NCBI GenBank assembly: GCA_964423835.1
Contig: CAYRGJ010000070.1
Location: 1 to 6,094, forward strand
Length of the DNA: 6,094 nucleotides
From: JAFGCL01 sp964423835
Lineage (GTDB): Bacteria; Chloroflexota; Dehalococcoidia; UBA2247; RBG-13-53-26
Reading direction: 5' to 3'
Shown in pieces: positions 1 through 3,942 of the stretch. Within the stretch, counting starts at the first letter, position 1; every line of letters begins with the position of its first letter. Under the pieces are notes generated by a model that ran no database searches, was not told the DNA's origin, and was given only the letters and a program-made list of their open reading frames with translations. The translations under genes were made by a program, and so were the position numbers.

Positions 1-51
1 TATTACGACCGAGGACTCTAATGCCGGGTGCTACTGTTTATGGGGGAAAGG

Positions 52-114
52 TCAGCCGCACTTCGGGCACCTCTTGTTCCCCGGCTTGTAGAGCGGAGGA
101 TCAATCCAGGCCAT
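52..114 (-). pseudogene. Zinc-ribbon protein N-terminal stub (truncated paralog of the gene at 2618-2971)
   Basis: Read leftward from an ATG at 114, this frame gives 20 residues containing PPLYKPGNKRCPKCG and then stops at TGA (52-54). The intact gene at 2618-2971 begins almost identically (PPLYRPGNKRCPKCG). At DNA level 56-105 matches 2916-2965 with about 4 differences in 50. Past the first CxxC the copy falls apart: continuing in frame meets TGA and then TAG, with residues such as PFPHKQ between, and there is no second CxxC before the window edge. Upstream, GGGGA lies about 7 nt from the ATG, but there is no copy of the strong promoter/SD module that serves the intact paralog. I read it as a pseudogene fragment. 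A frameshifted gene continuing left of the window cannot be excluded. Confidence 0.55.
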
Positions 115-134
115 ATCATATCCCCGATTGTGTC

Positions 135-173
135 GCAGCAGGCGGAGCTGCTACAGCGGCGGTGTTGCTGCTG
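135..173. repeat. GC-rich inverted repeat in the spacer downstream of the 183-551 gene
   Basis: CAGCAG (136-141) is complementary to CTGCTG (168-173), and a competing smaller stem pairs AGCAG (137-141) with CTGCT (148-152). It lies just past the stop of the minus-strand gene at 183-551, where a terminator would be expected. No T-run follows on the minus strand, so an intrinsic terminator is not supported; it could be an RNA-stabilising or attenuation hairpin. The remaining 115-182 spacer shows nothing else. Confidence 0.25.
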
Positions 174-182
174 AGCTCGTTC

Positions 183-551
183 TCAGCCCATAGAGTCATT
201 CAAGTCCTTCCACAGATTGCCTGCTTCTTCCAGGCCCGGGAAGCCCAACCGCCGGAAATCTGCTAACACGGGCTCCGGCGCCGGTGTCAAGAAGAGCATG
301 AACCTGGGGTAGTCTTTCCTCGTGTGCAGAATCTGCACGCCTCTGTCACCAATGAGCCAAAACAAGGGCCTGTGTTGCCGAATACCGGAAACGTCCCCCC
401 TGTCAATGTGATAGCGTTTGGACCACACTCTGAAGGTTATGCCGCTGCGGGTGACTGTGAGCGAACTGGTACCGGGAAGCCATGAACGGAAAGCAAAGAG
501 AATAGACCACCCAACAGAAAACCCGCCCGACCAGGACACTTCATTGCTCAA
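183..551 (-). CDS. Hypothetical protein, possible PH-like/beta-rich fold with N-terminal hydrophobic segment
   Basis: The product is 122 residues. I do not recognise a named family. After a short hydrophobic stretch (about residues 11-26) come alternating hydrophobic/polar strands (LTVTRSGITFRVW at 31-43, YHIDRGDVSGI at 48-58, then FWLIGDRGVQILHTR around 64-78), ending in an amphipathic helix (about 94-121). This order of strands then a C-terminal helix resembles bacterial PH-like domains, which is inference only. The only usable start is TTG at 551, and it has no adjacent SD. The strong SD (AAGGAGG, 577-583) instead serves a six-codon frame that begins at GTG 568 and whose TGA overlaps this TTG. 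Either the gene is translated by coupling or a one-base shift has separated it from its original start. It has its own promoter at 592-620. Confidence 0.65.
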   Translation of the reverse strand: MSNEVSWSGGFSVGWSILFAFRSWLPGTSSLTVTRSGITFRVWSKRYHIDRGDVSGIRQHRPLFWLIGDRGVQILHTRKDYPRFMLFLTPAPEPVLADFRRLGFPGLEEAGNLWKDLNDSMG

Positions 552-568
552 CCGTAGCCGCCAAACAC
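548..568 (-). CDS. Putative six-codon leader ORF overlapping the next start as TTGA
   Basis: GTG at 568 lies 8 nt after a strong SD (AAGGAGG, 577-583) and encodes MFGGYG before TGA (548-550). The stop overlaps the TTG start of the 122-residue gene (549-551). The predicted transcription start, about 7 nt past the -10 box, falls near 585, so this is the first start the ribosome would meet. It could be a true leader peptide giving translational coupling, or the severed first codons of the downstream gene after an indel. Confidence 0.4.
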   Translation of the reverse strand: MFGGYG

Positions 569-574
569 AGTGTT

Positions 575-622
575 CCCCTCCTTGGCGTTAGATTATATCT
601 CAGGGGGAATAGGGGACCAAAC
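575..622 (-). repeat. Duplicated promoter/SD module, copy 1
   Basis: This 48-bp stretch covers the SD, -10, spacer and -35. It matches 2976-3023 with only two differences, while sequence on both sides diverges. One difference lies between SD and -10 and one is the spacer base next to TATAAT; all promoter hexamers are identical. It appears to be a duplicated gene head whose coding part was replaced or has diverged. Confidence 0.8.
592..620 (-). promoter_or_regulatory. Sigma-70-type promoter for the 183-551 gene
   Basis: On the minus strand TTGGTC (615-620) is followed by a 17-nt spacer and a perfect TATAAT (592-597). AAGGAGG (577-583) follows about 8 nt after the -10 box, so the predicted 5' leader is very short. 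The same arrangement with the same spacing occurs upstream of 2618-2971, which strengthens the call. Confidence 0.75.
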
Positions 623-658
623 AGGGGATATAGAGGGAGGCGCCTCAGAAGCTCGTGG

Positions 659-958
659 CTAGTGGGGAGGGATGAGCACCCATGTAGCGTTGAGAAGAAT
701 GAAGTAGAGACCGACTGCCAAGCCGAGGAATACGAGGACAGAGCGTTCTCGGGATACCCACAGACTCATCCCAGAAGTGGCCACGGCGCCGACATCGACC
801 AGACTCGAAACGGCGAACATGGCTGATCCCAGTACCCAGTGTCCAAAATCAACACGAAAGCATGACACTGCCGGGAATGGTGCCAGAAATAGCAGCAGCG
901 AAACCACAGCCAAGGCTATCGATGCTCGCCCCGGAGTATCTCCCGGAAAGACAGTCAC
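659..958 (-). CDS. Small three-helix membrane protein, hypothetical
   Basis: The 99-residue product has three likely transmembrane segments: about 12-31 (ASIALAVVSLLLFLAPFPA), 42-66, and 73-97 (SVLVFLGLAVGLYFILL). A short RER-type basic loop at 70-72 separates the last two. There is no signal peptidase site and no enzymatic motif, and I do not recognise the family. The start is GTG at 958; AGAGGT (967-972) is 8 nt upstream, and no other in-frame start precedes the first helix. A 20-residue one-helix ORF ends only 6 nt upstream (965-1027), so the two probably share a transcript. No clear -35/-10 pair is seen upstream. The spacer 575-658 downstream holds the promoter of the next gene and a GAGGCGCCTC palindrome at 637-646. 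Confidence 0.65.
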   Translation of the reverse strand: MTVFPGDTPGRASIALAVVSLLLFLAPFPAVSCFRVDFGHWVLGSAMFAVSSLVDVGAVATSGMSLWVSRERSVLVFLGLAVGLYFILLNATWVLIPPH

Positions 959-964
959 CTTCTG

Positions 965-1027
965 TTACCTCTTCAGAAACATGAGGAGGGTGATGATGAC
1001 GACTATCGGGATGAGAGGTAATAGCAT
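965..1027 (-). CDS. Putative 20-residue single-helix membrane peptide
   Basis: ATG at 1027 is preceded by AAGGAG (1032-1037) with a 4-nt spacer. The peptide is almost entirely hydrophobic (LLPLIPIVVIITLLMF) and ends LKR, a typical single-span membrane peptide with a positive cytosolic end. TAA at 965 lies 6 nt before the GTG of the 99-residue membrane protein, suggesting one operon and perhaps translational coupling. The same frame is open further upstream to the region near 1147, giving a 60-residue alternative, but that start has no SD and its extra residues look unstructured. The peptide may be functional or may be the surviving C-terminus of an older gene. Confidence 0.4.
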   Translation of the reverse strand: MLLPLIPIVVIITLLMFLKR

Positions 1028-1063
1028 CTGGCTCCTTGGGACAAGTGTGGACCGGCAACAGGT

Positions 1064-1119
1064 AACTGTCTTGAGACCTTGGTCCCTATTTGAGGTGAGA
1101 GCATCGAGAGGAGCCTGTG
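1064..1119 (-). repeat. 56-bp dispersed element, copy A
   Basis: It matches 3406-3461 with 7 or so differences. An 18-bp core (minus strand CACAGGCTCCTCTCGATG) is also found at 2279-2301. On the minus strand one frame reads HRLLSM-x-SPQIGTKVSR in both long copies, and most single-base differences in that frame are synonymous (CAA/CAG, ATA/ATT, ACC/ACT, TTA/TTG). This suggests the element descends from coding sequence. Here the frame belongs to a 43-codon ORF (1003-1134) without an SD. Confidence 0.6.
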
Positions 1120-1134
1120 AATAGTAGACGTCAT

Positions 1135-1305
1135 CGAGGTGACACATGGGGTAGATTAGGAGGGGATTGCCAAATGCCTTGCCAATCTCGAGCAGGAAGC
1201 ATCTTCCGATCTTGAATGCAGAGGAGCGTGGTTGGAGGGCTACCAGTACGGAGTACGAGGTCAGAAATCACTATGAGTGAAGAGTTGGCGACTTTCGACT
1301 GACGC
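1135..1305. other. Spacer between the alpha/beta hydrolase and the membrane-peptide region
   Basis: No convincing gene or terminator. A minus-strand frame from GTG 1271 to TGA 1131 (46 codons) overlaps the ATG of the 43-codon frame at 1134 as ATGA, but neither start has an SD and neither product resembles a known family. A short GTAC-GGA-GTAC inverted repeat lies near 1249. This is probably decayed sequence downstream of the hydrolase. Confidence 0.4.
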
Positions 1306-2121
1306 TCACCGGGTCTGCTTCATCGGATGCCGTTTCAGGAAGTCCAGGATGACTCTGTTGACTGCTTCCGGAGCTTCAACAGATATGAGATGTCCTTTCC
1401 CCTGCAGGGTGACCAACTCGGCCCCGGGTATCCTCGAGGCAAGTGTTCTGGAATTGTCCACCGGCATCAGTCCGTCCCCTCCGCCGCCGATCACCAGGGC
1501 GGGCACCCCGATCTCTGGCAGCCGCTCATAGGTGTCGTGCATCAGAATTGCCTCAGACTGTCTCATGAAAGCGTGAGCCGGGGGAAAGCACTCGACGCCG
1601 TGCGTCAAGAATTGCTCCACAACGTCTGGCTCTATCGTCGGGAAGCCCTGGCTGAACCAGCATTGGACGAGTCTCCTGCTTCTCTCCTCCGGAGTCCCCT
1701 GCATGTCAAAGAGAGCGGCGAGTACTGCCGGATCCCCCATGGCGCTCTGGCTGCCACCACAGTTGGTACCTGCAAGTACCAGGGTGGCCGTCAGCTGCGG
1801 GTAGCATAGTGCCATATGCTGAGCAATCATGCCTCCCATGGAGATGCCGTAGATGTGGGCCTTGCGGATGTCGAGAGCACCGAGTAGCTCAGCAGCATCC
1901 TTTGCCATCATATCCATGCTGTAGGGGATGGAAGGCTTGTCACTTCGGCCGCTGCCCCTGTTGTCTATGGCAATGACTCGGTATTCCTTTGCCAAGCCTG
2001 GTATCTGACGAAAGAAGCAGGTCGTACCATCAAGGCCCAAAGCGTGTAGGAGGATGAGGGGATCGCCTTTGCCTTGTATCTCATAGTACATGTTGATGTC
2101 GCCGATCTTGACCATAGGCAT
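1306..2121 (-). CDS. Alpha/beta hydrolase (3-oxoadipate enol-lactonase-like)
   Basis: The 271-residue product is a complete alpha/beta-hydrolase of normal length. Visible in order: an N-terminal strand region (VKIGDINMYYEIQGKGDP), the oxyanion loop LLHALG (24-29), the AIDNRGSGRSDKP loop (51-63) typical of this superfamily, the nucleophile elbow YGISMGG with Ser94, a cap region (about 125-195), Asp216 in GGGGDGLMP, and His244 in GKGHLISVE. The triad is therefore intact; the usual HG of the oxyanion loop is HA here. The closest recognisable style is the PcaD/lactonase-esterase group, but the substrate is unknown. ATG 2121 has AGGAGG (2126-2131) 4 nt upstream; the second ATG, 2115, would be 10 nt away and is also possible. 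Longer upstream starts add a non-family extension. A perfect hairpin (2141-2158) lies in the leader. No signal peptide is seen, so the protein is cytosolic. Confidence 0.93.
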   Translation of the reverse strand: MPMVKIGDINMYYEIQGKGDPLILLHALGLDGTTCFFRQIPGLAKEYRVIAIDNRGSGRSDKPSIPYSMDMMAKDAAELLGALDIRKAHIYGISMGGMIAQHMALCYPQLTATLVLAGTNCGGSQSAMGDPAVLAALFDMQGTPEERSRRLVQCWFSQGFPTIEPDVVEQFLTHGVECFPPAHAFMRQSEAILMHDTYERLPEIGVPALVIGGGGDGLMPVDNSRTLASRIPGAELVTLQGKGHLISVEAPEAVNRVILDFLKRHPMKQTR

Positions 2122-2129
2122 GTCTCCTC

Positions 2130-2231
2130 CTATCCTATCAACGCCCATGCGTGGGCGTGGCGCCAGTCTCTTTGCCGGGGACACCCGATGGTTGCATCTT
2201 GGACGAGCATACCACACGAGCAATACGGCAT
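2130..2231 (-). pseudogene. Degenerate zinc-ribbon fragment
   Basis: From ATG 2231 the minus strand reads MPYCSCGMLVQDATIGCPRQ and stops at TAG (2130-2132), 33 residues in all. It closely follows the common small zinc-ribbon start (MxYCxxCGxxxxxxxxFCPxCG), but the first pair is CxC rather than CxxC and the last cysteine of the second pair is Gln, so it could not form the normal four-cysteine site. The frame is open upstream to about 2330 and includes an ATG at 2282 inside the dispersed HRLLSM element. There is no SD. Its stop overlaps the SD of the alpha/beta hydrolase, and a possible hydrolase promoter runs through it. I take it as a relic. Confidence 0.4.
2141..2158 (-). promoter_or_regulatory. 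Perfect hairpin/operator-like dyad in the alpha/beta hydrolase leader
   Basis: ACGCCCA (2141-2147) and TGGGCGT (2152-2158) are perfect inverted repeats around a 4-nt loop. The dyad ends 9 nt upstream of the SD (2126-2131). It is GC-rich enough to fold in the mRNA and could tune ribosome access, or it could be a repressor operator. Which of the two cannot be told from sequence. Confidence 0.5.
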
Positions 2232-2236
2232 GTCAA
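2206..2236 (-). promoter_or_regulatory. Possible promoter for the alpha/beta hydrolase
   Basis: On the minus strand a perfect TTGACA (2231-2236) is followed after 19 nt by TATGCT (2206-2211), which has a TG one base upstream (extended -10 style). The spacer is longer than ideal and the -10 matches only four of six consensus bases. Transcription would start near 2199, giving a leader of about 78 nt that contains the 2141-2158 hairpin. Confidence 0.35.
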
Positions 2237-2278
2237 ATTCGCTGGCGACCAACTTCAGCCAGGAATGGAGGGGCCACA

Positions 2279-2301
2279 CCATCGAGAGGAGCCTGTGGGT
2301 G
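2279..2301 (-). repeat. Dispersed element, partial copy C
   Basis: These 23 bp are identical to 3443-3465 and share an 18-bp core with 1102-1119. Only the core with the HRLLSM reading survives; the rest of the 56-bp unit is absent. It sits about 160 bp upstream of the alpha/beta hydrolase start on the same strand. The flanking 2302-2380 shows no gene. Confidence 0.6.
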
Positions 2302-2380
2302 CAGGAGCTACAACCCGAGGAATATCAGGAATGAGGTGTGGTTCGAGTGAAGTCCCAAAGTGAGGCTCTTCTTCAGCTTA

Positions 2381-2402
2381 GTGATCAAGCCAAGTTGATC
2401 AC
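2381..2402 (-). terminator. Perfect 8-bp dyad overlapping the stop codon of the 2399-2608 gene
   Basis: GTGATCAA (2381-2388) and TTGATCAC (2395-2402) are exact inverted repeats around 6 nt. The dyad contains the TGA stop (2399-2401) of the small membrane protein and sits where transcription from 3000 leftward would end. No T-tract follows, so it may act as a 3' end-protecting hairpin or Rho-assisted terminator rather than a classical intrinsic terminator. A DNA-binding dyad is an alternative. Confidence 0.4.
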
Positions 2403-2608
2403 CATGTGGGACCAAATAGATCAACAATGCCGCATTGCGCTGCGAGCAGAATGACTAGGAGGGCCAAGAGCGCCATGAGAAGAAGAAAGACCGTGACTAC
2501 GGCAATGATACGGATAGGAAGCGAAATACCAGTTCCCATGCTGTTTACGGCTCGGGGAATGACTCTCAGTATTGGTATCTTGTCGACCAGCCGGCCTATG
2601 GTTATCAT
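2399..2608 (-). CDS. Small single-pass membrane protein, hypothetical
   Basis: The product is 69 residues with one long hydrophobic segment (about 33-57, IIAVVTVFLLLMALLALLVILLA) after a basic N-terminal region (R6, K10, R15, R19, R33), so the N-terminus is probably cytosolic. The C-terminal tail is short (CGIVDLFGPTW). I do not recognise a family. ATG 2608 lies 9 nt after the TAG of the zinc-ribbon gene (2618-2620) and has no well-spaced SD of its own (GAAGG abuts it), so expression is likely coupled to that gene and driven by the promoter at 2993-3021. The proteins probably work at the same membrane. The stop codon is embedded in a perfect dyad. Confidence 0.6.
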   Translation of the reverse strand: MITIGRLVDKIPILRVIPRAVNSMGTGISLPIRIIAVVTVFLLLMALLALLVILLAAQCGIVDLFGPTW

Positions 2609-2617
2609 GCCTTCAAG

Positions 2618-2971
2618 CTAGCCTTTCGGGTTCACCTTGCTTGACGCTTGGTCAGGTGCGCTTATGAGTCTCACCGAATCAAGCCACCACCTCAGAAACC
2701 AGACTGCCGCAAGAAGAGCTGCGAAGGTCACCCAGTGCCAGACTCGCCATGGCTGCAGAAAGACACTGGATACAAAGACGTAGGCACAGAAGACGACCCA
2801 CAACAAGTAGGACACCAACTGACGCCGGTGATCCCAATCCAGTGAACTGCGACACCCTGAGCAATGCCAGCCTCTCCACGACAGCCCGGTTAGAAGATGC
2901 CACCATTGGCTCTTCCCGCACTTCGGGCACCTCTTGTTCCCCGGCCTGTAAAGCGGTGGACCAAGAGCCAT
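2618..2971 (-). CDS. Zinc-ribbon membrane protein, hypothetical
   Basis: The 117-residue product has an N-terminal zinc ribbon (C15-P-K-C18 and C37-S-G-C40, with a Trp-rich linker WWHLLTGLSWRGWHC), then a basic/charged DHRR turn (47-50) and two membrane segments (about 52-72 and 78-97). It ends in a polar tail. Cytosolic zinc ribbon plus two helices is a common layout for small bacterial membrane proteins of unknown role; no enzymatic residues are visible. ATG 2971 has an ideal SD (AAGGAGG, 2978-2984, 6-nt spacer) and a strong promoter just upstream. The start is further supported by the paralogous stub at 52-114, which begins at the equivalent codon. It is the first gene of a probable operon with 2399-2608. 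Confidence 0.8.
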   Translation of the reverse strand: MALGPPLYRPGNKRCPKCGKSQWWHLLTGLSWRGWHCSGCRSSLDWDHRRQLVSYLLWVVFCAYVFVSSVFLQPWRVWHWVTFAALLAAVWFLRWWLDSVRLISAPDQASSKVNPKG

Positions 2972-2975
2972 GCTC

Positions 2976-3023
2976 CCCCTCCTTGGCGATAGATTATAGC
3001 TCAGGGGGAATAGGGGACCAAAC
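2976..3023 (-). repeat. Duplicated promoter/SD module, copy 2
   Basis: It matches 575-622 in 46 of 48 positions and includes the SD, -10, spacer and -35. Here it is joined correctly to the ATG of an intact zinc-ribbon gene, so this is probably the arrangement closer to the ancestral one. Confidence 0.8.
2993..3021 (-). promoter_or_regulatory. Sigma-70-type promoter for the zinc-ribbon gene
   Basis: TTGGTC (3016-3021), a 17-nt spacer and a perfect TATAAT (2993-2998) on the minus strand. The predicted start near 2986 lies immediately upstream of AAGGAGG (2978-2984), giving a leader of about 15 nt. It sits between the stop of 3036-3353 and this gene, so the two neighbouring minus-strand genes are transcribed at least partly independently. 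Confidence 0.78.
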
Positions 3024-3035
3024 TAGGGAGATGCT

Positions 3036-3353
3036 CTAACCTAGAGGCCTTTCCTGCCCACACCAGGAGCAAGTCTGAGGGTTGCCCCGCAGGTGTGAAC
3101 CGCAACGTTGACAACTCTGCTTGCTGACAGAAGAGGTGCGTCCCTGTTCTCTGGAGGTAGCTTGGCCTACACCCGCGAAGAAGAGCACCAAGCCGATTAT
3201 CCCGCCAACTGCGGCAATCCCCAGGCTTGGGCCGGCCTTCTCGTACTGCTCATATGTCAGTGCTCCCAGCCAACCCCAAACACCCAAGCCAACAGTGAGA
3301 ACACCGATCACCAACCCGATAAGGGCAACAGACCAGCCTTCATTGTGATTCAC
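3036..3353 (-). CDS. Two-helix membrane protein with C-terminal zinc ribbon, hypothetical
   Basis: The 105-residue product has two glycine-rich membrane segments (about 8-31 and 43-63) joined by a short charged loop (YEQYEKAG). A polar linker leads to a C-terminal zinc ribbon, C81-Q-R-C84 and C95-S-W-C98-G. This is the reverse order of the neighbour at 2618-2971, where the ribbon is N-terminal. Function is unknown; a membrane-anchored zinc ribbon suggests protein or nucleic-acid contact in the cytosol (inference). The start is GTG 3353 with AGGAGG 8 nt upstream; an out-of-frame ATG nearby leads nowhere. A weak inverted repeat CTAGG/CCTAG (3023-3044) spans the stop. The dispersed 56-bp element lies about 50 bp upstream, and no convincing -35 was found. 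Confidence 0.75.
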   Translation of the reverse strand: MNHNEGWSVALIGLVIGVLTVGLGVWGWLGALTYEQYEKAGPSLGIAAVGGIIGLVLFFAGVGQATSREQGRTSSVSKQSCQRCGSHLRGNPQTCSWCGQERPLG

Positions 3354-3405
3354 GTCTTCTCCCTCCTCTCTCTGGTCACGCTCCGATTATTCCATTTCAC
3401 AGGCC

Positions 3406-3461
3406 AACCGTCTTGAGACCTTAGTCCCAATCTGAGGTGACGCCATCGAGAGGAGCCTGTG
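3406..3461 (-). repeat. 56-bp dispersed element, copy B
   Basis: This is the counterpart of 1064-1119. On the minus strand its frame reads GFTHRLLSM then ASPQIGTKVSRRLACEME and stops with TAA. It has no start codon upstream of the internal ATG and no SD. Both long copies lie within 60 bp upstream of a small membrane-protein gene on the same strand, so a regulatory role is possible as well as a coding origin. Confidence 0.6.
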
Positions 3462-3480
3462 GGTGAAGCCTATGTGAGCA

Positions 3481-3684
3481 TCACCCCAGGAATGTGCCTG
3501 GTGACGCTTGGTATGAGTAGTGGTTGCTTAAGGCGACCGAAAACGCCAGGCCGATTAAGAGCAAGGCTGAGACTACGCCTGGTAGTCCGCAACCCATCCA
3601 AATATTCGGCTTCTCATCCTGTGGTAGCGTTGGCTCTTCGCTGTGGGCGATACACGATCTATCGGGTCGGGATTGGCATGTATG
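3481..3684 (-). pseudogene. Remnant of a small single-helix membrane protein
   Basis: The minus-strand frame here is open for 67 codons and ends at TGA 3481. It reads SEEPTLPQDEKPNIW, then a clear membrane segment (GVVSALLLIGLAFSVAL), then a short polar tail (SNHYSYQASPGTFLG). The only in-frame start is the ATG at 3597, which would give 38 residues beginning inside the sequence; it has no SD. The acidic/proline-rich stretch before the helix looks like the linker between a lost N-terminal domain and a membrane anchor. The frame is the same as that of the fragment ending at 3685, separated by one TGA. I consider it a broken gene. Confidence 0.45.
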
Positions 3685-3708
3685 TCATCCCTGGGGCCGT
3701 TCTCCGCC
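3650..3708. repeat. 59-bp direct repeat, left copy (brackets the dehydrogenase-hydrolase operon)
   Basis: It matches 5751-5809 with 7 differences, including an identical 17-bp core (CTATCGGGTCGGGATTG). The two copies are in the same orientation, 2101 bp apart. On the plus strand one frame reads YRVGIGMYVIPGAVLR here and YRVGIAMCVIPGAVLR in the other copy. On the minus strand both end in ...PG-TGA. No start or full-length gene goes with either reading. Confidence 0.7.
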
Positions 3709-3928
3709 GGCCTTCACCGGCGCCGGTGCCTGCTTGGCCTTCCAGCCTGAGCCGATGACCGCTCCTGCGATAACAGGGACGCAGAAGCATCCAGACCAAC
3801 TTCGCCTTGGAGCTTGCCGGGAACAGAACCGTCGGGATTGCCCATGTCAGCCAGATGGTGGGCCGTATGGCCGTGCCGCGAAAGCCTTTTGACCTGAAGT
3901 TGGGCCTCGAGATATCATGACCGAGTAT
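3685..3928 (-). pseudogene. Frameshifted remnant of a small membrane protein
   Basis: Two overlapping minus-strand frames together resemble one small membrane protein. The first (about 3928-3785) reads FRGTAIRPTIWLTWAIPTVL followed by FPASSKAKLVWM. The second (about 3790-3685) reads VPVIAGAVIGSGWKAKQAPA followed by PVKAGGERPQG and stops at TGA 3685. Each has a hydrophobic helix, and a shift of one base near 3780-3795 would join them. The first frame has no ATG, GTG or TTG before its helix, so the start is also lost. The plus-strand promoter of the dehydrogenase operon (3889-3918) lies over its 5' end. Confidence 0.4.
3889..3918 (+). promoter_or_regulatory. Promoter of the dehydrogenase-hydrolase operon
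   Basis: TTGACC (3889-3894), an 18-nt spacer, then TATCAT (3913-3918); each box matches the sigma-70 consensus at five of six positions. Transcription would begin near 3925, leaving a short leader to the first ATGs (3937, 3943, 3958). No operator-like dyad is evident. Confidence 0.6.
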
Positions 3929-3942
3929 CTAAAGGGATGAGG

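Noticed and set aside
21..266. An 81-codon plus-strand frame containing SRTSGTSCSPAC, also seen near 2916-2960
   Set aside because: The repetition is explained by the zinc-ribbon N-terminus duplicated on the minus strand; the plus reading is a shadow.
637..646. GAGGCGCCTC palindrome upstream of the 592-620 promoter as an activator site
   Set aside because: A single short palindrome absent from the other promoter copy; chance is likely.
1327..1809. A 160-codon plus-strand frame
   Set aside because: It is antisense to the alpha/beta hydrolase and has no family features or SD.
2381..2402. An FNR/CRP-type binding site
   Set aside because: The half-sites are in the opposite order (ATCAA before TTGAT) and with different spacing from the FNR consensus.
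3386..3391. AATAAT on the minus strand as the -10 box for the 3036-3353 gene
   Set aside because: No acceptable -35 hexamer was found 16-18 nt upstream.
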